Assembly (NCBI GenBank): GCA_019894765.1
Contig: JAGXNT010000054.1
Location: 120,678 to 184,677 of the forward strand
DNA length: 64,000 nucleotides
Direction: 5' to 3'
DNA from: Candidatus Heimdallarchaeota archaeon
GTDB lineage: Archaea > Asgardarchaeota > Heimdallarchaeia > JABLTI01
The notes beneath the pieces are model-generated. The model was not told the DNA's origin. It was given only the letters and a program-made list of their open reading frames with translations, and did not search any database. Shown one piece after another: positions 1-9,165 of the stretch. The position numbers and the translations under genes are program-made. Within the stretch, counting starts at the first letter, position 1; each line of letters begins with the position of its first letter.

Positions 1-3000
1 CAACAGCTGATGGAGCTTCTGGTGATGACATCTTTGAAGCAAGATAACCAGCGATTTTGTTTACAGTAGAGTAATCTTGAATCCTAACGCCTTCTTCTCG
101 AGGTAGATCGTATTGTGTTCGTAAAATTCCAAAAAGTTCGGCCTGTTTGACTGTATCAATACCAAGGTCTTCTTCTAGATTCATGTCTGGTTCTATCATA
201 TCAGGGGGGTAGCCAGTTCTTTCTGATAATAGATTGATTATACCATTTACGACCGCACCATTAACAACTACTTTTTTCGGTGTTGAAATTGGGATAGGTT
301 GTTCTCGTGTTAGGAGTGTTGTATCTTCTTTTAATCGTAAAGTTCTGTTGACTACTTCAAGGGTATTTCTGCTTCCACCTAGTGTGTTTAACCATTGCTC
401 ATATGCTTGTCCTTCTAATCGTCCACTTGAGGTGTTTAATCTGAAAAGTGCTAATGTTAATTGGGAACCAAAACCAGCTGCGAACCTTAGAGCATATTTA
501 ACATTGTATTTTCCGCCTTTTGAGAGATTTAGAGGGCCTAATTCAGGATCTAATTCTTTCCAATTTGCTACGGGAGGAACAATACCTTTCTCAAGAATCT
601 TTATGGCTACAACATCTTCTATCCCTGCACCCATTGCGTGCCCTGTGAATCCTTTGGTATTAGCTATTACTATTCTATCTAGCATTGAGCCGAACGTTTT
701 CCTTAATGCATCTACTTCTGCTGAGGCACTTCCACCTCGAGCTGGTGTGTAAGTCTCATGACTAACAAATACCATTTCTTTAGCCATTTCCTCACGAGAG
801 ATATTGAATCGTCTCTCAATGATAGAGATGAATTCATCCATTTGGGAAGAAATATGATCCCTATCTAATCTTGTTCCGTGGAATGCTGAATTAACAACAT
901 GAGTTCCAAGGAGATCGACTATTGGTTTTACTCCTCGTTTTTGAATTACTGACTCTGATTCAAGAACAATACCAACTGCACCCATTCCAATTATCATTCC
1001 ATGTCTTCTATTATCGAATGGTAATGCTGCTTCTTTGACATCTTCTTTTGTTGTTGCAGCACCAACTGCAAGGAAACCAGATGAAATCCATTCCAACATT
1101 TCCTCATTAGTTACATCATCTGCAGCAATTACGATTACTCGTTTACATCTACCTGTTCTTATCCAATCTTCAGCTATGGCAATAGCTTGAGTTGTTGAAG
1201 AACATGCAGCGTTAACTTGTGTATTTGGACCACGAGCTCGAATGAATTGTGCAAATTGAGAGTGTCCCATTGATAGAATTTCGAAAAGGAACTTCCTGCT
1301 GAATTGGAATCTTGAATCTTTATCTGATGTGATCTGTGTTTTATTCGCTTGATACCATTTTTGTATGCGAGCTTTTGATTTTTCATCGGATATTTGTTTT
1401 ATTAATTCATCAAATAATAAGTGAATTTCTTCTTTGTTTTTTGTGGCATATTTATCTGCTAGGAATTCAGAAAGAATTGAAATGAGATTACTATATGCCG
1501 GAAAAGCAGATGCAAAAATAATGCCAGTTTCATCTCTCATGGATTCTGGTAGTGCCCAACCTTTCACTATTTCTTTACCAACAGAAGTTTTCACTTTTTG
1601 GGGCATTAAAGGAATACCGGCATCTTTTAGTGCTTCGATACCAGCTGCAAACGCTAATTGGAAAGTAATATCTAGTAAATCAGTAAATTCAGCATCAACA
1701 CCATATTCTTTGGAGAGATCAAATTGACCTTTTTGAGCTGCAAGCTTAATTACTTCTCCAACATCAGAAATTGTTTGGAATTGTGCACCATTGATTGCAT
1801 CTTTCACTAATCGTACAATGTTCTTATCCACCATCTTTTCTCGCATTTCCATCGGAATAAGATCGATGAAATTCTTTCCAGCAAGGATGTCATCAAAGTT
1901 TGAATCCCCGAAAACTTTCCTATCCTTTCCTGGAAGACCGATTGAGATACCTGTTATTCCAATTGCTTCAGTAATGATGTTTAATTTATCATAAACTTCT
2001 TTACCTTTTAGAGCAGCAGCAATTGTATTTTTGTAAGTATCAAATCCAGCTTTTAGAAATGCTCGAATTGCTGGAGCCTGTAACTCCAAATAATCTTTGA
2101 AAGAATCATCATTGATTACCTCGGTTAGCTCTTGTGATTGTAGAATATCAAAAGGAGATTCTTCATGAACCACTTGAGTTCTTGTTTCAATTCTTGGCAG
2201 GATTTGTGGAACTGCTTGTTGTATTAGTTTCTTTTCCAAAAATCTCTCAAGTGGTTTCTTGAATTCTGGAGTATAAATTGGATCTTCTAGGGTGGGAATC
2301 TTTATTGGATATCCGAAGGAACCTAAAGCTGCAATCACTTCGTTGAAGTGTTGCAATTCTCCTTTTTTAGGATGACAGGATGCTAAAGCCACAAAATCAC
2401 TTTTATCTTCTAAAATTGCTCGAGCAAAACTAGTTAGAACATATTTAGGTCCAATTTCAATGAAAGTTCTAACTCCTTCTTTCTCATACATATTGACTAT
2501 TTGTTTATTCCATTCAACAGGAGAAGATACTTGCTTACATAATAATGGAACTATTTTGTCTTTTCCTTCTGGATAAATATCACCAGTCACGTTACTTGAA
2601 ATTGGAATTATCGATTTATTATAAGTTAATGGCTCGATCGATTTTCTATATGCTTGAATAGCAGGTTTCACAATGTCAGAATGAAATGCAGCTGATACTG
2701 GTAAAGGAATAGCAGTTATACCTTCTTCAGTAAATAGTTTTATTGCTTCTTTTATTGCATCTGATGCTCCGGATATAACAGTTTGTTTTGGTGAATTCTT
2801 ATTAGCAGCAATCACGTAGCCTTTAACTTTCTTCAGGATTTTATCTACTTGTTCAAAACCTGCACCAACACCAGCCATCATTCCCTTATCCATAGCTTCT
2901 AGTGAAGCCATTGCTTGACCTCTTGGAATAATAGCTAATATTCCATCTCTGAAGCTAAATATTCCTGAAGCAACCAAAGCAGCATATTCACCCATACTAT

Positions 3001-6000
3001 GACCTGCCACAAAATCAGGTTTAATACCAAATTGATCTAGAAGTCTGAATAATGCTATATCTAAAACAAAAATTGCAGGTTGAGTTATTTCAGTTTGTTT
3101 TAATTGCTCTATTACTTCCTCATCACTTTTGTTTACAGCAAAAATAATGTCTGAGATTTTGAAACCTAACAGCTCTTCCATTATTTCATCTGCTTCTTTG
3201 AAAGTGGAGCGAACAATCTCAAATCTTTCATAAAGTTCCCTGCCCATTCTAACGTATTGACTTCCTTGTCCTGGAAATAGAAACGCAATTTTACCGATTT
3301 TGTGATCATCGCCATAAAAGATCCCTTTATTTCTTAGAATTGTTCGTTTCTCTTTATCTTTCAATCCGCTCAATAATTGATCTACCGAACTTGACAGGTC
3401 ATTTAATGATTTGCTAGCAATTCCAGCTTTTACTGGTTTCTTGAGTGATTTAGTTGACTCAAAAGCAATATCTCGAACACGTGGTCCTATTCCATCTATT
3501 TCAAAACTACTTGATAGTTGTTTATTCTTAAACTCAAGAATGTCTTTCTCTAACTCCGCTTCTGTTTCACCACCAAAGAACAATGCATCAGTTTCCAATG
3601 TTTTGTATCGCTTCAAATGCTCTTGCCATTTTTCTTGATTCAAGATAATATCAAATTCTTGTTTTACTGGAGAAACACCTTGAGAAATCTGGACTCCAGA
3701 TAATAGTCTTTGCAATTCTGCGGGACTAATTAGTGCTGGTAGATGACCTTTGGTTATACCAGGAATATACTCCTCAATAATTGCATGGTAATTTGTTCCA
3801 CCAAATCCAAATGAGGAAACTCCTGCAATTCGTGTTCCAGTTTTTGGTGTTAACCATTTTTGACTCTTAGTATTGACATAGAATGGAGAGATATCCCAAT
3901 TGATATTTGGATTTGGAGTCTCAAAATTAATAGAAGGGGGAAGTGTTTTGTGATAGAGAGACAATGCAACTTTAATTAAAGCAGCAATTCCAGCAGCACT
4001 TTTGAGATGACCAATTTGACTTTTTATTGATCCAATTGCAATGGATGAATGAGGAGCTTTTTCTGCAAGTTCATTTAAAACTTGCATTTCTATTACATCT
4101 CCAACTGTTGTACTGGTTCCATGGGCTTCGACTAACTGCACATCAGAAAAGACTATCTCAGCTTGATCTAATGCTCTTTCTATTGCTAATTTTTGACCAA
4201 TAGGATTGGGAGCAGTAATTCCCTTACCTTTTCCATCAGATGAGGAACCAAGACCTCTTACTACTGCATAAATTTTATTTCCATCTCTTATTGCATCAGA
4301 TAATCGTTTAAGAACAACGAATCCAGCTCCTTCACCCATAACAAAACCATTTGCTCGTTTATCAAAGGGGTAAGAACCTTCAGCTGATAGAGCCCCAATT
4401 TTAGAGAATTTTATGAAAGTTGTTGGATCAAGAGAACAATCTGCTCCACCACATAGAGCTATATCGCTTTCTTTATCCAGAAGTCCTTTAACTGCAACAT
4501 TTAGTGCCGCCAAGCTGGATGCGCATGCTGCATCTGTTGTCATATTTTTACCACGAAGATTGAAGACATTAGCAATTCTCCCAGCTATAACATTCGATAA
4601 TTCACCTGGCATGGAATCCTCATTTATTGGCACTAATCGTGCATCAAAATCATCTTCTACAAACTTCTTGATATTAGCCCATAATTTAGGATCCATATCC
4701 TTGAAAGAGGATGATCTTTCAACTGCTTTAAGAGCTTCAGGTAAATAGATTCTTCTTGTATAATTAGAACGAATTTCGTCTCCCATTGCATTGCCAATTA
4801 TTACTGCTGTTCTATCATGGTTTACAGATGTATCAAGTAAACCTGCATCTATCAAAGCTTCTTTTGCTGCCACAAGAGCGAATTTTTGTACTCGACCCAT
4901 TGTTGAAGCAATTTTGGGTGGTATTTTAAATTCCAATGAATTAAATGTAAAGTTCTTAATTGATGCTGCTATTTTCGCATAAGTTTTGCTTGGAGCACTT
5001 CTATCAGCACTGTAAAATAAATCAATGTCATCTGCCCAACGTTCTTTGGGTATTTCGTGAACGGAATTCACTCGTTTTCTTATATTCCTCCAATATACAT
5101 CTATATTTGGGGCATCGGGTAAAACACATCCAAGACCAATTATTGCAACTCCTTCTCCTTCAAAAATATCTGTACTTACTACTTGTGGACTTGATTCTGC
5201 GATAATCGGTTGTTGCTGTGTAACATGTTGTGTGGTTATTTTGGATATTTTTTCAAATTTCTCAATAAGCTCAGATATTCTATTCATCAGAACCTCATGA
5301 GAATTTACTACTAATTCTTTATGCAAATGATCTATTGACCGTATGCAGCGGAGACTTGAGACAATTTGTCCAACAAGGTAATTTCCTTTCTGATACTGAA
5401 CCTTCTCATCTACAAACATGAATCTATTTGGTTTATCATCTTCTCCATCAGGATTCCAGATTTCACCAAGTGCAGCTATCCTTGTTGAACCAAGGTTATC
5501 TCTTTCATACTGGTGTTTTCTTTCTTTTAATGGAATACTTTCTTGTATTCTATCATGTTCTCTTTTGATGATCTCTCGAGCACAAGGAGTAGGTATCGAT
5601 CTTGCTCGAGTATTTACAGTTTCACCTAAAATCATGGTTTCTTTAGCATTAAGTGCTAATTGCTGATATAATGGTTGAATTGCTCCAGTTCCTACAATTT
5701 CTTTAACCAAGATATATGCAGAACCAACCCACATCACACCATACATTAATCTCGGTAGAGCAGCTGCAATTATTCCAGCCACTGCTGCAGAAAATCTGTC
5801 TCCAATTCCACCTGCAAAAGCTACTATTACTTTTTGATTGCTTTTTTCAATTGTTTCTTCTAGTTCCTTTAGTTGATGTAAAGAAAGTTCCCACAAAACG
5901 AAACTAGTTAAGAAACCAATATGACCACCGCATTCCATTCCTTCGAGAACCAAATATTTGACATCAGCTTTGATTGCTTCTGCAAAAATAACAGGAGATG

Positions 6001-7339
6001 GTGAATGAAGAAATGTCTTAATACCATAACTCATTACTTGTTTCGCTTGATCGATAGACCCTGCTGCAACTACAGCAAAGGTAGGCTTAAATTCTTTTAG
6101 AATTTCAAGATGAGAATCACATGCAGTTTTATTTGCTTCTAAACCTATGATCCCACAACCAAATGGTTGGTCACCTAATTGTTCTCTCGTTTTAGTTATG
6201 AGTGTCCTAGTTTGATTTGGGAAAAGTGAACCTAACGCTAGGATTGGCAAAGCTCCAGCATCAGAAACAACTTTTGCAAAAGTGGGATTTTCAGAAATAT
6301 TTGCCATTGGCCCTTGTATTATTGGATATTTGATTCCAAGTTCTTTAGTTATTTCAGCTTGTTCACCAAAAGGATAATTTGTAACAGCATTCTTGATTTG
6401 TTTCTCTGTTTGCCTGAGTAATCCATTAATTATTCCCGAAACATTAGCAAACTTACTTGTAAGAATTTTAGCAAAAGGAATATCTTGTCCAAGAGGTAAT
6501 AAACAATTAGAAAGATCGTCTTTTTCAAACATTTCTCTTTGAGATAACAATTCCTCAGAGAAGAGTTTCGTTCTTTCTTTCTTAGTTAGCTTAAGCATTT
6601 CTTTTTCTTTTTGGAGAAATTCTTTAACGATACTAGTACCTAATCTTGCATAAACTCGATAGCTATTTTTGGTTGATTCACCTAATATTTTTGTATCAGT
6701 CGCATCTAGCTTTTCTATGAATTCTTTGGCGTTTTTAGATAATGGACTTTCAGGAGTTAGGTATAACTGAGAATCTAGAACAACTCCCTTAGCTCCTACT
6801 CCAATTATTGCTGGTGTGGTATATAAGCCAATTCCACCTTGTATTAAGAAGGGTAATCCAGCATCTGCAAATTGCTGAGATAGAATGAAGGATGTTTCAT
6901 CACCAACGCGACCAGCTGCTTCATTACCTTTCACAATAAATGCTTGTGCCCATTTCTTCTCATATGCTTCTTTTAGAGAAATAACTTCTGCTAATAAAAC
7001 AAATGGTTTTTTAGAAATATCTTTTAAATCACTCTTAGATAAGTGAAAATCACCTATCACAAGAATTATTGGGAAGGACTCAGTATGAAGATCCATAACT
7101 AAATTTAGTTGTTTTCGATCAGAAAGTCTAAAACCAATAGAACTGGAAAAATCTGATAAACATTTCTGTAAGAGTTTCTCTGATTCTTGTTGATGAAGGC
7201 GTTCCAAATTTACTAAGCCAATTCCACGTGCATTTATGACTGCTTTAATTAAACTAGTATCCAGTAATCCAGGGGGATTGTAAGCGAAAATTGGTTTACA
7301 TTCACTTATGATAGATTCAAAATCATGTTTATGTGCCAT
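1..7339 (-). CDS. Type I polyketide/fatty-acid synthase-like megaenzyme (C-terminal part lies beyond the window)
   Basis: An uninterrupted minus-strand frame gives 2446 residues and leaves the window still open. Domains in order: a degenerate nitronate-monooxygenase-like (NPD) barrel (about 1-250), a second clearer NPD barrel (about 335-650, IIQGPM near 340, GGHIGF near 471), a ketosynthase (about 724-1160; DAACASSL with Cys939, EAHGTS His1073, GHLKSAAG His1111), an acyltransferase (GHSMG Ser1448, AAFHS His1553), a second ketosynthase (about 1790-2290; Cys2046, SHETYTP His2194, GHAMGAG His2234), then a carrier domain with DLGIDTVKQ. The Phe in AAFH resembles the malonyl-type acyltransferase signature. 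Reductive domains probably follow off-window. AGGAG precedes the ATG, 47 nt after the carboxyltransferase stop, so the two are likely co-transcribed. The product is unknown. The carrier site is Thr2396 where Ser is usual. Confidence 0.93.
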   Translation of the reverse strand, partial: MAHKHDFESIISECKPIFAYNPPGLLDTSLIKAVINARGIGLVNLERLHQQESEKLLQKCLSDFSSSIGFRLSDRKQLNLVMDLHTESFPIILVIGDFHLSKSDLKDISKKPFVLLAEVISLKEAYEKKWAQAFIVKGNEAAGRVGDETSFILSQQFADAGLPFLIQGGIGLYTTPAIIGVGAKGVVLDSQLYLTPESPLSKNAKEFIEKLDATDTKILGESTKNSYRVYARLGTSIVKEFLQKEKEMLKLTKKERTKLFSEELLSQREMFEKDDLSNCLLPLGQDIPFAKILTSKFANVSGIINGLLRQTEKQIKNAVTNYPFGEQAEITKELGIKYPIIQGPMANISENPTFAKVVSDAGALPILALGSLFPNQTRTLITKTREQLGDQPFGCGIIGLEANKTACDSHLEILKEFKPTFAVVAAGSIDQAKQVMSYGIKTFLHSPSPVIFAEAIKADVKYLVLEGMECGGHIGFLTSFVLWELSLHQLKELEETIEKSNQKVIVAFAGGIGDRFSAAVAGIIAAALPRLMYGVMWVGSAYILVKEIVGTGAIQPLYQQLALNAKETMILGETVNTRARSIPTPCAREIIKREHDRIQESIPLKERKHQYERDNLGSTRIAALGEIWNPDGEDDKPNRFMFVDEKVQYQKGNYLVGQIVSSLRCIRSIDHLHKELVVNSHEVLMNRISELIEKFEKISKITTQHVTQQQPIIAESSPQVVSTDIFEGEGVAIIGLGCVLPDAPNIDVYWRNIRKRVNSVHEIPKERWADDIDLFYSADRSAPSKTYAKIAASIKNFTFNSLEFKIPPKIASTMGRVQKFALVAAKEALIDAGLLDTSVNHDRTAVIIGNAMGDEIRSNYTRRIYLPEALKAVERSSSFKDMDPKLWANIKKFVEDDFDARLVPINEDSMPGELSNVIAGRIANVFNLRGKNMTTDAACASSLAALNVAVKGLLDKESDIALCGGADCSLDPTTFIKFSKIGALSAEGSYPFDKRANGFVMGEGAGFVVLKRLSDAIRDGNKIYAVVRGLGSSSDGKGKGITAPNPIGQKLAIERALDQAEIVFSDVQLVEAHGTSTTVGDVIEMQVLNELAEKAPHSSIAIGSIKSQIGHLKSAAGIAALIKVALSLYHKTLPPSINFETPNPNINWDISPFYVNTKSQKWLTPKTGTRIAGVSSFGFGGTNYHAIIEEYIPGITKGHLPALISPAELQRLLSGVQISQGVSPVKQEFDIILNQEKWQEHLKRYKTLETDALFFGGETEAELEKDILEFKNKQLSSSFEIDGIGPRVRDIAFESTKSLKKPVKAGIASKSLNDLSSSVDQLLSGLKDKEKRTILRNKGIFYGDDHKIGKIAFLFPGQGSQYVRMGRELYERFEIVRSTFKEADEIMEELLGFKISDIIFAVNKSDEEVIEQLKQTEITQPAIFVLDIALFRLLDQFGIKPDFVAGHSMGEYAALVASGIFSFRDGILAIIPRGQAMASLEAMDKGMMAGVGAGFEQVDKILKKVKGYVIAANKNSPKQTVISGASDAIKEAIKLFTEEGITAIPLPVSAAFHSDIVKPAIQAYRKSIEPLTYNKSIIPISSNVTGDIYPEGKDKIVPLLCKQVSSPVEWNKQIVNMYEKEGVRTFIEIGPKYVLTSFARAILEDKSDFVALASCHPKKGELQHFNEVIAALGSFGYPIKIPTLEDPIYTPEFKKPLERFLEKKLIQQAVPQILPRIETRTQVVHEESPFDILQSQELTEVINDDSFKDYLELQAPAIRAFLKAGFDTYKNTIAAALKGKEVYDKLNIITEAIGITGISIGLPGKDRKVFGDSNFDDILAGKNFIDLIPMEMREKMVDKNIVRLVKDAINGAQFQTISDVGEVIKLAAQKGQFDLSKEYGVDAEFTDLLDITFQLAFAAGIEALKDAGIPLMPQKVKTSVGKEIVKGWALPESMRDETGIIFASAFPAYSNLISILSEFLADKYATKNKEEIHLLFDELIKQISDEKSKARIQKWYQANKTQITSDKDSRFQFSRKFLFEILSMGHSQFAQFIRARGPNTQVNAACSSTTQAIAIAEDWIRTGRCKRVIVIAADDVTNEEMLEWISSGFLAVGAATTKEDVKEAALPFDNRRHGMIIGMGAVGIVLESESVIQKRGVKPIVDLLGTHVVNSAFHGTRLDRDHISSQMDEFISIIERRFNISREEMAKEMVFVSHETYTPARGGSASAEVDALRKTFGSMLDRIVIANTKGFTGHAMGAGIEDVVAIKILEKGIVPPVANWKELDPELGPLNLSKGGKYNVKYALRFAAGFGSQLTLALFRLNTSSGRLEGQAYEQWLNTLGGSRNTLEVVNRTLRLKEDTTLLTREQPIPISTPKKVVVNGAVVNGIINLLSERTGYPPDMIEPDMNLEEDLGIDTVKQAELFGILRTQYDLPREEGVRIQDYSTVNKIAGYLASKMSSPEAPSAV

Positions 7340-7386
7340 TTTTCTTTCTCCTGTTTAGTAATTATTTGATGAGTGATTTTGTAAGC

Positions 7387-8988
7387 TTAAAGAGGAACAT
7401 TCCCGTGCTTTTTATTCAGCCTTCTTTCTCTCTTTCGTAGTAAAGGCCATAATGCAGCAATTAATTTTTGACGGGTTTCACTTGGAAGAATTACATCATC
7501 AATGTAACCTTTCTCAGCAGCAAGATATGGATTATTGAATTCTTCAGCATATTCAGATTTTAATTCATCCAATAATTCCTCACTATTTTCTGCTTTTGCA
7601 AGTTCTCTTCTGTAGAGAATTTGAACCGCACCTTCAGAACCCATAACTGCAATTTCAGCTGAAGGCCAAGCAAAATTCATATCATTCGCTAGATGTTTTG
7701 AGCCCATAACAATGTATGCTCCACCATATGCTTTTCTTGTTATGACAGTTAATTTTGGAACGGTTGCTTCTGCATATGCAAAGATAAGCTTTGCCCCATG
7801 CTTAATTATACCATTGTGCTCTTGATCTAATCCAGGCAAGAATCCTGGCACATCAACAAACGTGACAATCGGTATGTTGAATGCATCACAGAAACGAATG
7901 AATCGAGCTGCTTTGATTGAAGCATTAATATCTAAAGCACCTGCCAAGATACATGGTTGATTTGCTACTATTCCAATTGGATGACCATTCAATCTTCCAA
8001 ATCCTATGATGATATTTTGAGCCCACTTCTTCTGTATTTCCAAAAAATTACCTTTATCAACAACTCGAAGAATAACCTCTCGCATATCGTATGGTTCCTG
8101 TGGATCATTGGGTATAATTGAATTTAGTTCTTCGAAAACATACCCATTTGTCATTGAAGTATCTTTCAGAGGAGGATCTTCTAAATTATTGGAAGGTAAA
8201 TAGGAGAGGAGCGCTTTGATGAGCTCAATGGATTCTATCTCATCGGAGCCAACCAGATGAGCAATCCCAGATAGCGAACTATGTGTGGACGCTCCACCGA
8301 GTTCTTCAAAGGTTGCATCCTCTCCGGTCACAGATTTTACTACTGTGGGACCAGTGACAAACATATAAGAAGTATCTTCTGTCATGATGACAAAATCTGT
8401 AAGAGCGGGTGAATACACTGCACCACCTGCAGAAGGACCAACAATACATGAGATTTGAGGAACAATTCCTGAGGCATGAACATTTCTGATGAAAATATCT
8501 CCGTAACCAGCTAAAGAATTAGCTCCTTCCTGAATTCTTGCTCCACCCGAATCATTAAAGCCAATAATGGGAGCACCATTTTGTACTGCTTGATCCATTA
8601 ATTGAGTTATCTTTTTAGCATGAGCTTCGCCAAGACTACCACCTAGAATAGTAAAATCTTGACTATAAACATAAACAAGTTGACCATTTACTTGACCGAA
8701 ACCAGTAATAACACCATCTGTGTATATTTTCTTCTTATCCAATCCAAAATTCCTGTTATTGTGTCTTACAAACATATTGGTTTCTGTGAATGAACCGGGA
8801 TCAAGTAATAATTCTACTCTTTGACGAGCTGTTAGCTTACCCTTTGCTAATTGCTTCCTTATGGCTTCTTCTCCGCCACCTAGTAGAGCTTCTTCCCTTT
8901 TTTGAACCAATTTTCTAATTTTTTGTTGGGATGAATTCTCTTCGGACAGTATTTCATCTGCCCTTTCTAGCTCTGTTTTCACATTCAT
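7387..8988 (-). CDS. Acyl-CoA carboxylase, carboxyltransferase subunit (PccB/AccD type)
   Basis: This 533-residue protein moves the carboxyl group from carboxybiotin to acetyl-CoA or propionyl-CoA, giving malonyl-CoA or methylmalonyl-CoA. The two crotonase-like halves are complete: NDSGGARIQEG in the N half, and VPGFLPGLDQE with RKAYGGAYIVMGSKH in the C half. It ends with the family-typical KKHGNVPL. Ile426 in GGAYIVMG lies where propionyl-specific enzymes carry Asp, so acetyl-CoA use is plausible (family knowledge plus inference). The start is supported by GGAG a few bases upstream. The downstream gene is the megasynthase. Biotin carboxylase and the biotin carrier are encoded divergently, so the enzyme is split over two transcripts. 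Confidence 0.95.
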   Translation of the reverse strand: MNVKTELERADEILSEENSSQQKIRKLVQKREEALLGGGEEAIRKQLAKGKLTARQRVELLLDPGSFTETNMFVRHNNRNFGLDKKKIYTDGVITGFGQVNGQLVYVYSQDFTILGGSLGEAHAKKITQLMDQAVQNGAPIIGFNDSGGARIQEGANSLAGYGDIFIRNVHASGIVPQISCIVGPSAGGAVYSPALTDFVIMTEDTSYMFVTGPTVVKSVTGEDATFEELGGASTHSSLSGIAHLVGSDEIESIELIKALLSYLPSNNLEDPPLKDTSMTNGYVFEELNSIIPNDPQEPYDMREVILRVVDKGNFLEIQKKWAQNIIIGFGRLNGHPIGIVANQPCILAGALDINASIKAARFIRFCDAFNIPIVTFVDVPGFLPGLDQEHNGIIKHGAKLIFAYAEATVPKLTVITRKAYGGAYIVMGSKHLANDMNFAWPSAEIAVMGSEGAVQILYRRELAKAENSEELLDELKSEYAEEFNNPYLAAEKGYIDDVILPSETRQKLIAALWPLLRKRERRLNKKHGNVPL

Positions 8989-9064
8989 TTACATATCTCC
9001 TGTTCACAGTCTAATGCCAAACTGTATATTGGAACGACCTGTAGTGTATCAAAAACGTATCTTG

Positions 9065-9123
9065 TTTTTACTGTAAAAGCGCAAATTTCCATTTTTCGTC
9101 ATTTGTTAGTTTTACAGTAAAAA
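9065..9123. promoter_or_regulatory. Perfect inverted repeat in the divergent carboxylase promoter
   Basis: TTTTTACTGTAAAA at 9065-9078 is the exact reverse complement of TTTTACAGTAAAAA at 9110-9123. The centres are 45 nt apart, and each arm is itself nearly palindromic (TTTAC-N-GTAAA). The pair sits in the 177-nt gap between the divergent carboxyltransferase and biotin carboxylase genes, so one dimeric regulator bound at both arms could control both. The regulator is not identifiable here. Confidence 0.6.
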
Positions 9124-9165
9124 GACACTAGTTTTAATTGCACAGCACTCAATCCAAGAGACATT

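Noticed and set aside
1..7339. Several plus-strand open frames of 60-170 codons opposite the megasynthase
   Set aside because: They are mirror frames of conserved PKS motifs on the minus strand and show no family signature or ribosome binding site.
1..7339. Assignment of the megasynthase as a PUFA synthase (PfaA-type)
   Set aside because: PUFA synthases have tandem carrier domains and PfaD as a separate protein. Here the flavin barrels are N-terminal and the visible carrier is single and atypical.
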